DNA from: Berberis thunbergii
Lineage: Eukaryota; Streptophyta; Magnoliopsida; Ranunculales; Berberidaceae
DNA: 64,000 nt
Direction of reading: 5' to 3'
Assembly (NCBI GenBank): GCA_003290165.1
Contig: QNQO01000450.1
Location: forward strand, 620,001-684,000
The notes below the pieces were generated by a model. The model saw only the letters and a program-made list of their open reading frames with translations. It did not search any database and had not been told where the DNA came from. Made by a program: the position numbers and the translations under genes. Shown here in pieces: positions 11,887 to 24,410 of the stretch (position 1 is the first letter of the stretch; every line of letters begins with the position of its first letter).

Positions 11887-13665
11887 TGATATTCACGTCA
11901 TTATTACATAATATATCCCTTAATTTATATATGTTAGTGTTTCAATTAATATATTTTATTCTAATTATTTCATTTTCATGTTTTTGTAGAAATTTGAGCG
12001 TGAACGATGAAATCACATAAATGCGACAATTTGAAGAAATGATATATTAATTGGTCGATTCTAGCAATGGTACAAAGTAGAGGATCACATATCTAAACTT
12101 GACCCAAATAAACCTAGGTCCACCTAATTTATCCTAAGCCCAAACCCAAAAAGCTAATCTAGAAACCCAAGCCCAAGGAAATAAGATAACCCTATTTAGG
12201 TCTTTCCCATTTTTAGAGAAAGCTTTCTTCCCTATTCTTCCACATTTTTTCTCCTCTTCTCTTTTTCCAGCCACCACTCCTCCCTCTCCTCCTTGGCAGA
12301 GACATAGAAACCTTCGTCTCTCACCACTAACCAACCGCCATCGCCGCCTCACCTCGCCATCACCACCGAAACAGACCCGCGCACCACCACCGCGACAATT
12401 CCTGTTTCTCTCCCTAATCACTTTCCTCTAATCAACCACAGACCAACTCTTGCACAACCACCGCTCCTCTCCCTGTTTCTTTCTCTAGCATCCACAACCA
12501 CCGAGCACCACCTCTCTCGCACTAAAATAACAGTTCCTATTTCTTTCCCTCTCTCGGCCCTCCTTCCTGTTTCCCTATCTATTTCTCACTGGTTCCCTCT
12601 TTCAAGACCACCATCACAAGCACCTTGCAATAGAGTTTCTCCGCGCCACCTCAACCGTTCTCGTCCTCCTTCTCGTATTTTTCTCTCTCTCGTGTCTCTT
12701 TCACCATCTCTCTCTCTCTTGCAGGGGAGTTTCACTAGAGAAGAATAATTGGAACGAAGCACCAGCGGCGGAGTAGGATGCGTCGTGCTGGAGAAGACAG
12801 TCGCGCGATTTTTGGCGAGAACCAGCTGATTTTTGAATCAGATGGCTATTGGCACCCCTAATTTCTGTAAGAGGCACCATAGTGTAGTTGCAGGTAATTC
12901 TTGGGATTCGCGTTCGTGAAATGGTTTCCACCTCCACTAGTGCCGTGATGTCATCCACCATGATCTTCTAGACCCCGCGCCGAGACAATGATGAAACCAC
13001 AGGATTTCCTAGAGTTTGTCGTATCTTAATTTATTGTTTTCCATACGATTGAATGTTAAACATAGTTGATTTCTGAGTTTCAATAATTTGTTTTCACCGA
13101 TTATATCGGATTAATTACATAGACTAGTCGGTAGTTAGAAGTACCCTTATTGATATTCAAAGCCTACTTTAATCAATTAATCTGAATCTATGATTGTGTG
13201 TGCCGTAAGAAGACATGCAATGCTAGGGGTTTAGAATTAATTAAAATAAACTTGTGATTGTGTGTGCCATAAGAAGACACACAATGCTAGGCATTTATAC
13301 CTTTGCTGAAATCAATTGCAAACTTAGATTAATCTTTAGGTTAGTCATGTTAATTCTTGAAAACAATAATTTAGATTACACAAATCTTGAAGAACCTGTG
13401 GTAGATTCGATGTCTCGGTCCATTCTTTTATCATCTAATCAATTAATTTTAGTTGTCAATTTAGTTTTATTAATTTAGCGATTTTCATCTGCTGCAACCC
13501 CCAACTTTAAATTAGTTCAAATAAGTCCTAGAATTCAACTGTCTCATCAATCCTAGTGGGATCGACCCGTATTTGCCACTTTCTACTAGTTAGATAGTCG
13601 TGCACTTGCTGTATTACAAGTAGGGTTTATTAGCTTATTAATTTTGGTTAATAAAAATTTCATCA
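11887..13665 (+). repeat. 5' LTR of the Athila-like element
   Basis: TGATATTCAC...TTTCATCA, 1779 bp, collinear with 25794-27626. It includes a C/T-rich section (about 12230-12720) and an internal duplicated segment of about 65 bp (TGTGATTGTGTGTGCC..., about 13190-13300). Long open frames on either strand within the C/T-rich section are compositional, not genes. Confidence 0.9.
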
Positions 13666-13692
13666 AGTTTTAGCGCCGTTGTCGGGGATTAT
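13666..13692 (+). other. Primer-binding site of the Athila-like element
   Basis: TTTTAGCGCCGTTGTCGGGG lies 2 bases after the LTR. It is close to the TTGGCGCCGTTGCCGGGG primer site common to Athila elements. Confidence 0.75.
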
Positions 13693-14634
13693 AACGGTAC
13701 AATTGAAATCTAGGGTTGTTTTTGCTAGTTTATAAATTATGTTTAATTTTCTTTTTAGGAAAAGTGTTACGAGTCATTTTTTTATTTGTTTTATTTGATT
13801 GAGTTTGAATTGTTTTTTTTGCATTTATTTTGCAGCGGTCACACACATAGGAGCTCAAGTGGGAACGAAGTGAAATATTGCGATTCACAAGGAAACTCTC
13901 AGAAATCGACTTCTACCTGGTGCCGCAAGTAACACGAAAGAGGTTCACGCCAGAGGTAACTTCTACCCATGGCAACTACATTTGGTTTTTGTGTGTTTAG
14001 CTTGTTCTAGGTAGTATTGCATGCAAATTTGAATAGTGGCAGGATTGAGTTGAAACTTTCATTCCCTCTCCCGTAGATAGGTTAATCGCCATCTATTTTA
14101 GGGTTAGGAACCTAGACCTTCACTATTTAAAATTTGTAGCTAGATAATTATCTAAGACAGGTGTAACACTCATAGGAACCCTCTTTGGACGTTTGATAGC
14201 TTAAAGTGGTCGAGTGAAGGAATATATCCCATCTAGGAACAGCTTTTGAACTGGCATTTCACTTTGAGCTAGAGAGTGGAAAAAGAGGTAATAACAATTC
14301 TGTAGTGGCAGATTGATAGGAAATTACTGTGCCTCTCCCACGGTTAGGTAAATTGAATTAAATTTCAGCCCGCATTCATTTTATTTGTGCATCATTTTAG
14401 GGGTCCCGTTGTTTTTAATTTTTTCAGAGTTAGGTCAACTTCATATAGCGGTTAGGCTTGCATTAAATAAAAAAAAATTGAAGCCTGTTTAGGAGTGTTA
14501 ACTTTGAACCTTCCTTATCCAGTGATTTATGCATACCTGGGTGCATGATTCTAATGGTAAACTTGTCCGACAAGAATTCGAGGAGCTCTTTGAAGTCCTC
14601 ATTACCTATTTAGGTTCATCATCCTTATCCACTG
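13693..14634 (+). other. Athila leader, non-coding
   Basis: A stretch of about 0.9 kb between primer site and gag with no supported ORF. Long gag leaders are normal in Athila elements. Confidence 0.55.
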
Positions 14635-15538
14635 ATGGCTGAGGGGAATGCCTTTAAGGATTACTTCGCCTCTCTTCCTAGTAGTGTTCCGTCTTGCATT
14701 GTCTTACCTGAGACAAATGCAAACAGTTTCGAACTCAAACCATCTATTATTCATATGCTGCCTTCTTTTTATGGTTTTGAGAAAGAGGACCCTTATCTTC
14801 ATGTCAAAGAATTTCTTGACATGTGCGCTACACTGAAATACCAAAAATTTTCTAATGATTCGGTTCATCTTGTGTTATTTCCCTTTTCTTTGAAAGATAA
14901 GACAAAATCTTGGTTAAATGCATTAGATACAAGATCCATCACATCATGGGATGCGTTTTCAAGAAAGTTCTTGACAAAATACTTTCCCATTCATAAAACG
15001 AATGCCCTCCGACGAGATTTATCTAATTTTCAACAAAAAGAGTGAACATTTCTATGAATGTTTCGAAAGGTTCAATGAGCTCATTGTCAGGTGTCCCCAT
15101 CACGGATTCGAAAAGTGGCGGCTATTTCAATACTTCCAAGACAGTTTAACCCCTCAAAACCGTCGTATGATTGATGCCACTAGTGGTGGGTCATTAATGA
15201 AAATGAGTGTCAATGAAATTTGGGAATTCTTTGAGACGCTTTCTAAAAATTCTCAACAATGGGATTATTCGGTAAAGGAGTCTGATAGGCGTAAGGGCGG
15301 TATATATGAAGTTAGAGATACATCTGTTCAACCCCCTTCTGCCTCAAAGTTAGAGACGGCTGTTATGACCATGACTCAAAAGATAGATGCACTTTTGAAT
15401 TTGAGTCAACCTGTAAATGCTTCATCTGAAGTCTGTGCTACATGTTCGAGTCCTGCTCATTCAATAGCTAATTGTGACTTGCAAAACGATTATTCTGCAT
15501 ACTATGCTGAGCAAGTCAACTCTTTTAATGCGATGTAG
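14635..15538 (+). pseudogene. Athila-type gag (one frameshift)
   Basis: The first part (14635-15045) encodes the Athila capsid-like region: PSFYGFEKEDPYLHVKEF, KTKSWLNAL and ITSWDAFSRKFL. The frame shifts in an A-rich run near 15035. It continues at 15002-15538 with FERFNELIVRCPHHGFEKW and a CATCSSPAHSIANC knuckle-like cysteine/histidine cluster near 15436. One indel separates two otherwise open halves, so decay is mild. A further degenerate gag tail (15540-16190) precedes protease. Confidence 0.85.
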
Positions 15539-16198
15539 CGACCTGGCAATAATCTGCAACCTAACTATTACAATTCAAGGTTCGCCAAACATCCAAGTCT
15601 CTCCTGGGCCCATGGCCTACACCAAGGGGGACTTGTTGTTGTCTCCCAGGCTCCTCAAGCCCCTAGCCTTGTTAGGCCCCACCATAACCAAGTTCCTCCA
15701 TCCAACACATCAAGTTTAGAGAAAACGGTTAATCGGTTTTTGCAGCGCTCAGAAAGTGTAATTGAGCAGCATTCTAAAGACATATCTAAGTTTAAAGCCA
15801 CGACTCAACACCAATCTCAAGCCCTCAATAGACTCGAGATAGCTATGAGTAAGATTACTCAGTCCTTTTGGAGAAAGAGCTGGGGAAATTTCCTAGTTAA
15901 CCTGTTTTGCAATTGGTAGTACATCTGAGTCACACCATGAAGATGTCCAATCTATTACTACCCTTTGCAGTGGAAAACAGGTTGACAATCGGGTACAAGT
16001 GCATGATTCAGGTGTTGTTGCATCTCCATATAAGTCAACGCAGGTTTCATATCCATCTGACAAGGAGGCTGATAAAGCTTCATCTTCTAAAGATGTGCCT
16101 CTTAACTCTGACCCCACTCATGCATCTTATTTGCCTAGGGCACCGTTCCATCACGGTTAGCTCCGGCAAAGAAAGGAATAAGTGTAAACGTCGTAATT

Positions 16199-16864
16199 AT
16201 GGAAATTTTTAAACAAGTTCACATAAATATCCCATTACTCGATGCTATCAAGCAAGTTCCTAACTATGCCAAGTTTTTTAAGGATCTTTGCATACAAAAA
16301 CGGAAGCTCCATGTGCAAAAGAGAGCCTTCCTCACCGAGCAAGTGAGCTCAATTATTCAACACAGAACCCCACCTAAGTATAGGGATCCTGATTGCCCGA
16401 ATATTTCTTGTATTATCGATGATCATGTGATAGATAAGGCACTATTGGATTTAGGGGCGAGTGTTAATTTATTGCCATATTCTGTTTATGAGCAATTAGG
16501 TCTCGGTGGGTTAAAACCGACTAGAGTAACACTGCAATTGGCAGATCGATCTGTCAGAGTCCCCCGTGGTGTTATAGAGGATGTGATTATCAAGGTTGAA
16601 CAATTCTATTACCCTGTGAACTTTATAGCTCTTGATACACAACCTGTTCACAATCCCTTTAGTCACATTCCAGTCATTTTGGGTCGACTATTTTTTACCA
16701 CATCCAATGCCATTGTTAACTGCAGGAATGGAATTATGAAATTGTCATTTGGCAACATGACCATCGAACTCAACGTTTTTAATGTTAGTCAACAACTTCC
16801 CGAGCCCGAGGATGTTTGTGAAGTCGACATGATTGAGAGTTCGGTGGAGAATTCCTTATTGTAG
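16199..16864 (+). CDS. Athila-type aspartic protease region
   Basis: An open frame of 221 codons. Residues about 70-170 hold a retropepsin fold: ALLDLGASVNLLP carries DLGAS in place of DTGAS or DSGAS, then LADRSVRVPRGVIEDV and IPVILGRLFF. It would cleave Gag-Pol. The first residue after the catalytic Asp is Leu, as in many Athila PRs. It stops at 16864 and the next open frame begins 31 bases later. It is intact as an ORF but has no pol to process here. Confidence 0.8.
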   Translation: MEIFKQVHINIPLLDAIKQVPNYAKFFKDLCIQKRKLHVQKRAFLTEQVSSIIQHRTPPKYRDPDCPNISCIIDDHVIDKALLDLGASVNLLPYSVYEQLGLGGLKPTRVTLQLADRSVRVPRGVIEDVIIKVEQFYYPVNFIALDTQPVHNPFSHIPVILGRLFFTTSNAIVNCRNGIMKLSFGNMTIELNVFNVSQQLPEPEDVCEVDMIESSVENSLL

Positions 16865-16894
16865 TCTATATCAGGTGATCCCTTAGCAGCATGT

Positions 16895-17344
16895 TTGACT
16901 CACTTCGGTTTAGACTTTGATATTGATGATTCCATTAGGGAAGTGAATGCTTTGGTTGATTCAACCCCTATTATGGATCCGGCTTACACATGGAAGCCTA
17001 AAGTGCAACTCCTTCCACTCATTGAGTTAAAACTGAACCCTTATGCTGATACTATTGAGCTTTCTGACCCATTCCCTTTTCGGCCTGTTCATGATGACCT
17101 ATTTGACATATGTCCTCCTAGTGACTTTTACATGAAGTTTGATCATCAGTATTCTTTGGAGAGAATACATCTCATAGTTAGTGTTGATTTCAGGTTTGGG
17201 GGTGTTGTCGAGCTGTCTAGCTCATCATCTTTGTGCAATTCATTTTGTTATGATGAGCTTGTACCACCTGATATATCTATAGACATACCGTTTTCCATCC
17301 CTTTAATAGTGATTGACGCAACCTATGTGGATCTCTTGTTTTAA
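16895..17344 (+). CDS. Athila PR-RT linker continuing into an unidentified ORF segment
   Basis: An open frame of 149 codons. The start, THFGLDFDIDDSIREVNALV and then WKPKVQLLPL, matches the linker that usually leads into Athila RT. Instead of RT it runs into acidic, hydrophobic sequence (about residues 60-149) that I do not recognise. Weak coding-like sequence resumes after the stop to about 17650. This is the point where pol was lost or replaced. Whether the segment is translated is unknown. Confidence 0.5.
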   Translation: MTHFGLDFDIDDSIREVNALVDSTPIMDPAYTWKPKVQLLPLIELKLNPYADTIELSDPFPFRPVHDDLFDICPPSDFYMKFDHQYSLERIHLIVSVDFRFGGVVELSSSSSLCNSFCYDELVPPDISIDIPFSIPLIVIDATYVDLLF

Positions 17345-19378
17345 GGGATGATTTTAATTTTGACCATCCTATTGTGCAACACTTTCAATCTTCGGATTTG
17401 ACACCAGACATAGGATGTATTTTTTTAGGAGTAGGAAAGAGTCATTTGCTGGATATCCATGTTGGTGACGACTTTCTGCTCCAGATCCCTATGACTTATT
17501 TACGACCGTGGGTTTCTATGCATTTTCTCTATGGTTTTGCATGACGTCTTCGTCATTTTAGGGAAGTGTCAGTTGTTGTTGTGCTGCATGTAGGTGCTAC
17601 TATATGTTGGACGGATCCTCAACCTTTTCAGTTGTTGCTATATGATCTAGTCAACATCGTGAACTAAGTGTTTAGGTTTGGGAGAGTGTTCGTTATGTTC
17701 TTCCTTTCATTTCATGGTACATCATTTATGAGGAAGAATATAGTCGGGCTAACGACGTTAAACTAGGTGCTCATAGGAGGCAACCTAACTTCAGTTGTGT
17801 CATATGGTTAGTCTGGATTGATTTTCGAGTTCTTTTTAGTTGCATTTCACTCATACTCGTAATTCTTAGCTCCGTAACAATTTTGACTTACAACTAATAC
17901 ATTTAATTTTTTCATTTTTCATTTTTTTTGTATCCTGTATTGTTTTTATCAATTTATTATGATGAGTCCACAGTTCTTTTGTTTTTTAGCGTTCATTGGT
18001 GGATGATTTCGTCGAAATTGGTAAAAACAACTTTCCCATGGTAATATCACTCTAACTCTCATCTTTTCTTTTTCCTGCATTCGTCATGATCATATTTTAT
18101 ACATTGAGGACATTGTTTGGTTTAGGTTTGGGGGGGTGAGGTAAATGAGTTTTTCTTCATTTTTCAAAAATTTTGAACTAAAATTTATTTCACAATTTAC
18201 TATTGTATTCTACTTAATCTCCATTGAATACATAGTTAATTATGATTGCGTGAAAATTTTTCACTATGAAAATGCATTCAAAATCTAAGTTCCTTTCCAA
18301 TGAAGAGGATGTGCTTTCAAGTATGTCTGAAAATTTTAGGAAAGCATGCTTACACTTGTCATTTTTATATATCTATAGGAAAACATATGGTTTGATATTA
18401 TCTTTAAGTAAAATATATTTCATGATATTTCTCTACTTGACCACTCTTGCACTATAAGCCGAGTTAGCATAATTTGAAGTTAATCAATAAGATATTAATT
18501 AGAAATACCTAGAATTATAATAGTGAAAACTTAACCCTTGTGAGTTTCGAGACATTCTATTTTTCTTGAGGGTTATTAAATAAACTCTGATTTTTTTTAT
18601 CTGAATTATCTCGTTGATGATCTCATCATTATTGTTTCTTATGTTGATTGCTTTGAGAATGTCGAATTTAATTATTACACTAGAACTTCTTGATTTATTT
18701 AGTTGAGATGTCATAATACCGATTAGAGCTTAAGAAGTGATATAGGATTTTTTTTTCTTGAACCGTTCTTTAGCCTTTTAGCTTACCTAATACTAAATAT
18801 CCGTTTGCAGCCCTTAAAGCCTTTAAATAAACTTTTTCTTTGCTAACCCCATCTCCATTACCTACTCCAGTTAGGGAGTAATATCTCATACTATTTTTAT
18901 CCTTACCCAATGTTTTTGAGAATGTGTATGGTTGATATATTATTGGAATGGGCAAATAAAAAGAGCTAAAACTAAATAATCCATGAATCCTCGGGACTGA
19001 AATGTTTTATTGTGCAGAAGGGGAAAGCATGTAAACAAAATGAAAAATAAAAGATAAATGAAAAAATAAAAATAAAAAAGTATATATATATATATATATA
19101 TATATATTGATGCTTCGAAAAAAAAAGATAAAAATATGAAGAAAAATTTCGAAGGAAGAAAAATTAATGGTGTATAACATTGGTTTATTCTTCAGAGCCC
19201 CACGTGTTTATTAAAGGGTGTATCCATTCTCAAATAATTTTATCGTATCCTTTTCCATTCTTGTTAGCCAAAATCTTTGCCTCATTAAAAACTAATAAAT
19301 ACCTAATTGATCTTAAGTAAAGGTCTGGTTCATAGATGTGGAGATTAAATAGACAAGAATTATGGCGTATGATTCAAC
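17345..19378 (+). other. Athila internal region without pol, AT-rich
   Basis: No RT, RNase H, integrase or env-like motif found in six frames. Two GGTTTGGG(A/G)GAG-type tracts (about 17675 and 18126) resemble sequences found 3' of coding regions in Athila elements. A TA dinucleotide run lies at 19080-19107. The copia element is inserted at the end. Confidence 0.55.
19080..19107. repeat. (TA)n microsatellite
   Basis: About 14 uninterrupted TA units. Confidence 0.95.
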
Positions 19379-20102
19379 TGTGGGATTTCGTGGCTCACAA
19401 TTTCAATCCGTAGAGTTTGAAATGGAATAGGATCGATTGCTATATATGTGACAGAATACAAATCTTATAAAATAGGATCCCTATTTTATAGGGATTTCTA
19501 TTCTTATTCAGAAGTCAAATACAGATCAGGCGTACAAGTTTTCTTTTGTATTCAAACAAGGACACAGATGGGTTTTTCGGTCCTATTAGGACTAAAAATA
19601 GGAAGCAATGATTGCTATAAATATAAGCCTATTCCAGGGATTATTTATTGTATTTTCTGAGGCAGAAAACAGGGTATTGGGGCTGGTTTTTATCGAGAGA
19701 AAACAAAATATTGGGGCTATTTTTATTGACAGAAAACAAGAGTTTATTCGCAGCCATTGATCACAGTTTTCAAGGTAAGGTTTGAGTATTACCAAGGCAG
19801 AAAATTGAAGAGAATCTGTTGATTTTTCTTTGTATCGAAAGTGTAGGGAAGAACGGTACAATCCGTGAGTATAACGGATTACTTTCAGATTGAGAGTTGA
19901 GAGAACTGGAAACTGTTCTCAAGAGTTTGTACTTCTTAGATTACTCTTTCATAATAAAGAAGCTCGTCGTTGTCCCGTGGATGTAGGCACATTGCCGAAC
20001 CACGCATATCTTGTCTATTTATTGTTACTGATTGCTAGACTCTTACTTTTACTTGCAAGTACCAATTAGGTTCGGGCGTGTTTCGAGGATAATCATACAA
20101 CA
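19379..20102 (+). repeat. 5' LTR of the copia element
   Basis: Bounded by TCAAC upstream and the Met-tRNA primer site downstream. TATATATG near 19441 and TATAAATATAAG near 19616 are candidate TATA boxes. Confidence 0.95.
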
Positions 20103-20104
20103 AG

Positions 20105-20116
20105 TGGTATCAGAGC
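20105..20116 (+). other. Primer-binding site of copia (initiator Met-tRNA)
   Basis: TGGTATCAGAGC, the classic plant copia primer site complementary to the 3' end of tRNA-iMet, 2 bases after the LTR. Confidence 0.95.
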
Positions 20117-20148
20117 TCCAGGGCTGGTGTCTACAAGGTTTGTCGATA

Positions 20149-20804
20149 TGCCAGAAAGGAAAGGTGAAGTCTACGCAAAGGTTCATGAATTCGATGTTCT
20201 TCGATTCAATGGAAGGAACAATTTTAGCAGTTGGCAGACAACGGTGATGGATATACTGATTAACAATGATCTGGCAGACACGGTAGAAGGTGAACCAGAT
20301 GTGAAACCAACTGGTTGGGATGCAGATAAGTTCAAGGCAATGGATAGGAAGGCATGTAGTACTATCCGGCTATGTCTCGATACGGGAGTTGCGTATAACT
20401 ACCATGATGAAAAGACGGCGAAGTCAATTTGGGATAAGTTGATGAATACCTACCTCAGGAAGGATCAGATGAGTTTACTATACCTTCAGAAAAAGCTCTT
20501 CACGTTCAAGATTAAACCAGGTAAACTCATGACTGATCATGTTACTGAATTTGAGTGTTTATTTTCAGATTGCATCGGTTTAGGTGCAAACTATGATGAT
20601 AACGTCAAATCTTTGTTGTTATTGACTTCTTTATTACCTGAGTGGGAAGTATTGGTCGACACGTTGGTTACCAATAAGACAGAAAGTTTAGTTTATACAG
20701 ATGTGGTTTCTGTGGTGCTTACGAAAGCTGCTCACAAGAAGGATATGGCCGATGTTGCACAAGTTCATGGTCTTATATATGGTCAGAGGCCGGAATTAGG
20801 GTAA
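20149..20804 (+). pseudogene. Copia gag (capsid part)
   Basis: Starts at ATG 20149 (MPERKGEVYAKVHEFDVLRF). It follows the UBN2-type Gag pattern: FNGRNNFSSWQTTVMDIL, then AKSIWDKLMNTYL and MTDHVTEFECLFSDCIGLG. A frameshift near 20800 ends this frame at RPELG. The nucleocapsid knuckle (CYTCHKKGHFKRDC, near 20887) lies in the next frame, so capsid and pol are now uncoupled by a single indel. Confidence 0.9.
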
Positions 20805-22017
20805 TAACAAGGGCAATAACAGGCAAGGCAATGGTCGGAAGAATAGAGGCCGCTCACAGTCTCGCGGAAGAGACATGTCAAAGGTTGAGTGTTATACTTG
20901 TCACAAGAAGGGTCATTTCAAAAGGGATTGTCCTACTAGGAAGGATAATCGCAACAAGGAAGAGAAAAATGGCGAGTCGAATCTGGTTGGATCTATACAT
21001 GATGATGTGGATATCAGGATTACAGGAGATCTAGCAGAGGCTCTTATGGCAGGTAATGGTGACCATCTGTATGGAGGATGGGTGCTTGATACCGGTGCTT
21101 CTTTTCATATGTGTCCTATTAGAGAGTGGTTTACTAGTTACCGTGAGGTGAAGGGTGGATCAGTTTATATGGGAGACTCCAGAGTATGCAAGACTAGAGG
21201 TGTTGGCACAGTTCATTTCAGTTTGGCAGATGGTTCAGTTAGGAAGCTTACAGAGGTTCGTCATGTACCGGATCTTTCGAAAGGTCAGATTTCTCTTGGT
21301 GCGCTTGAGGCTCAGGGCTTCAAATTTGTTGGTGAGAATGGCATGTGTTATGTCTACAATGGTGACAGGGTAATGCTTACGTCAGTTAGACATGAAAATC
21401 TGTATTATCTTCAAGGAGACGCGGTTGAAGGTGGAGCTATGGTCTCAGAGGTTCTTGATGAGAAGAGCGTAGCCCAGACTCAGTTATGGCACATGCGCTT
21501 AGGGCATGTGGGTGAGGCAAGGTTGAAGGCATTGAGCAAGCGAGGCTTGTTTGGCAGTGAAAAGCTTGGGAAGTTGGACTTTTGTGAGCACTGCATCTTC
21601 GGGAAGCAGACTCGAGTTAGTTTTGGTTCAGCGGAGTATACTACTGCGGGTATTGTGGATTACATTTACACGGATATTTGGGGCCCATCCAGGACAGTGT
21701 CCAAAGGTGGTTCTAGGTGGTTCGTCAGTTTTGTTGATGACTTCAGCCGGAGAGTATGGATTTACACCATGAAAAGAAAAAATGAAGTCACTGACATCTT
21801 CAAGAAATGGAGGGCGATGGTAGAGAAGCAGACTGGCAGAGTTATCAAGGTGGTCAGATCCGACAATGGTGGAGAGTACACTGAAGACCCCTTGAAGGAG
21901 TATTGTCAGGAGCATGGCATTCGCAGGCATTTCACAGTGAAGAAGACACCACAACAGAACCGAGTGGCGGAAAGGATGAACCGCACTTCTAGAGAGAGCA
22001 CGGTGCATGTTGTCTAA
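20805..22017 (+). pseudogene. Copia nucleocapsid, protease and integrase part
   Basis: Open from 20875. In order: zinc knuckle (about 20887-20930); protease with GGWVLDTGASFHMCP near 21076; pre-integrase zinc finger (LWHMRLGH ... CEHC, about 21484-21600); integrase core with YTDIWGP, VRSDNGGEY and an NRVAERMN block providing the D,D,E residues. A one-base loss near 21988 throws the frame off right after the catalytic Glu, ending at 22017. The correct frame resumes in the next entry. Confidence 0.92.
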
Positions 22018-23968
22018 TGCAGGATTAGGCAAGATATGGTGGGCTGAAGTCGTATCTACGACGTGTTATCTCATAAACAGGTCTCCATCATCAGCGATTG
22101 AATTCAAAACTCCTATGGAGGTATGGTCTGGCACTTCTACGGATTATTCACATCTGAAAATTTTTGGTTGTCCTGCTTATTTTCACGTGAAGGATGATAA
22201 GCTGAGGGTAAGGGCAAGGAAGGCTATATTCCTTGGTTATCCAGGTTCAGTCAAAGGCTACAAATTGTGGTGCTCTAAAACGGGCAAGTGGGAGATTTCT
22301 AGAGATGTAAAGTTCCATGAGGAGGCACTCTTAAGGCCTAAGTGTGAGAGATGCAAGGATGGATCTCCGGTATGGAGAGGTGATAGCTTTGATGATGAGG
22401 ATGATTTTCTGCAGGTGGAGCTTGGAACTCCTAGGTCTGGTACACAGGATAGTTTTTCGGATTCAGGTCATGGTAATGATGATGGGATTCATGATACAGT
22501 ACAGGATGATCCAGAGGTTATTGCAGATGAGGAGGTTCCTGTTGAGGAGCCACAGGTACAGCATGAGCATGAGCAGCAGGTTTGTCAGCCGTCTTTGGCA
22601 GCACAGAGAGAGCGTCGGAATACTAGAGCACCCATCAGATATAGATTTGAGGAAATGGCAGCCTATGTTTTTTCAGTTTTCGGAGAGTATGATGATGCAC
22701 CCACTACGTATAAGCAAGCTTGTAAAAGCTCGCATATGGATGAGTGGAAGGTGACTATGGATGCGGAGATACAGTCACTTCACAAAAATCATACATGGGA
22801 GCTGGTGACACTTCCAAAGGGGAAACGGGCGATAAGATGCAAGTGGGTGTACACTCTGAAAGACGGCATCCCAGATTCCAAAGGGAATTCTGTAGGTGTA
22901 AGATTCAAGGAAAGATTGGTAGCAAAAGGATTTGCACAAACAGAAGGTGTGGATTATAACGAGGTTTTCTCTTCGGTGGTTAAGCACACTTCTATCCGTG
23001 TCCTATTAGCTATGGTGGCGCAGTATGACTTAGAGCTCGAGCAACTAGATGTCAAGACTGCTTTCTTGCACGGTGATCTGGAAGAGGATATTTACATGGT
23101 TCAGCCAGATGGATATGCTATTGCTGGAAAGGAAAACAGGGTATGCAAACTAAAAAAGTCTCTATACGGGTTGAAACAGTCTTCTCGTCAGTGGTACTTG
23201 AGGTTTGATACTTTTATGTTGAAGCAAAAGTATGCACGAAGTCAGTATGATCATTGTGTTTATTTTAGGAGGCTTCAAAATGGTTCCTACATCTATTTAT
23301 TGCTTTACGTGGATGATATGCTTATTGCTGCTAGGAGTAAGTGTGAGATAGAGCTGCTAAAGGTTCAGTTGAGCAATGAATTTGAGATGAAGGATTTGGG
23401 TCCAGCAAAGAGGATACTCGGGATGGAGATAGTGAGGGACAAGAAGCTTGGTAGATTGTTTTTGTTGCAGAGGCAATATCTTGAGAAGGTAGTCAGTAGA
23501 TTTGGCATGGATAGGGCCAAGTCGGTCAGTACTCCCTTGGCAGCTCACTTCAGGCTCTCTGGTTTGCAGTCCCCTACTACTGTAGCAGAGAAGGAATACA
23601 TGTCACAGGTTCCTTATGCTAGTGCGGTTGGCAGCTTGATGTATGCCATGATTTGCACACGTCCCGACATTGCACACGCAGTGAGTTTGGTTAGTCGGTA
23701 CATGGCTAATCCAGGCAAAACCCATTGGCAGGCAGTCAAATGGATTTTGAGGTATCTTCAAGGCACGTTGGATGTCAGTTTGGTCTATGAGAGATCGTCA
23801 ATTTCAGCTGTGACAGGTTATGTTGACTCAGATTATGCAGGAGATTTGGACAGGCGTCGGTCTACTACAAGTTACTGTTTTAAATTGGCAGGGGTCCTAT
23901 ATCTTGGCGGTCCATGTTACAGTCAGTTGTTGCGCTGTCTACTACAGAGGCAGAGTATATGGCAGTGA
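22007..23968 (+). pseudogene. Copia integrase C-terminus, reverse transcriptase and RNase H start
   Basis: 653 codons open. The integrase tail has the LKIFGCPAYFH and KAIFLGYPGSVKGYKLW (GKGY-like) motifs. An acidic linker follows (about 22370-22600), then RT with the CKWVYTLK, EQLDVKTAFLHGDLEE and KSLYGLKQSSRQWY blocks and an intact YVDDMLIA catalytic box (about 23306-23330). RNase H begins with GYVDSDYAGDLDRR. The frame breaks near 23895 in a G run, truncating RNase H. Confidence 0.95.
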
Positions 23969-24273
23969 CAGAGGCAGTGAAAGAGGCCATATGGCTTCGA
24001 GGTCTGGTTAAAGATTTGGGTGTTACTCAGAGGGATATTACAATTCTTTGTGATAGTCAGAGTGCCATCCATTTGGCAAAAAATCAGGTTCATCATGCGA
24101 GGACCAAGCATATTGATGTCAGGTTTCACTTTATCAGAGATATCATCGAGGACAGAGTTGTGATACTAGAGAAAGTTGATACAAAGGAGAATGCAGCTGA
24201 TATGTTGACGAAGGTAGTACCCAGGGTCAAGTTGGAACACTGTCTCAACTTGATCAGACTCTCTCAGTGTTGA
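23914..24273 (+). pseudogene. Copia RNase H C-terminus
   Basis: Resumes in a new frame after the 23895 shift: VALSTTEAEYMAVTEAVKEA, ILCDSQSAIHLAKNQVHHAR and KHIDVRFHFIRD. This is the standard end of copia pol. It ends at TGA 24271-24273, about 150 bp before the 3' LTR. Confidence 0.93.
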
Positions 24274-24410
24274 TGCCCCACGGGGGCATGGCCCTTAGGG
24301 GTGGACGACCTTTAGGCCGGGAAGACGACGACGAGTAGGTTACCTTGGCTGGGGATTTCATGCCAAAGTGGAGATGTATGAGCTGATGGAGGTGTGTCCT
24401 GAAATTGTTC

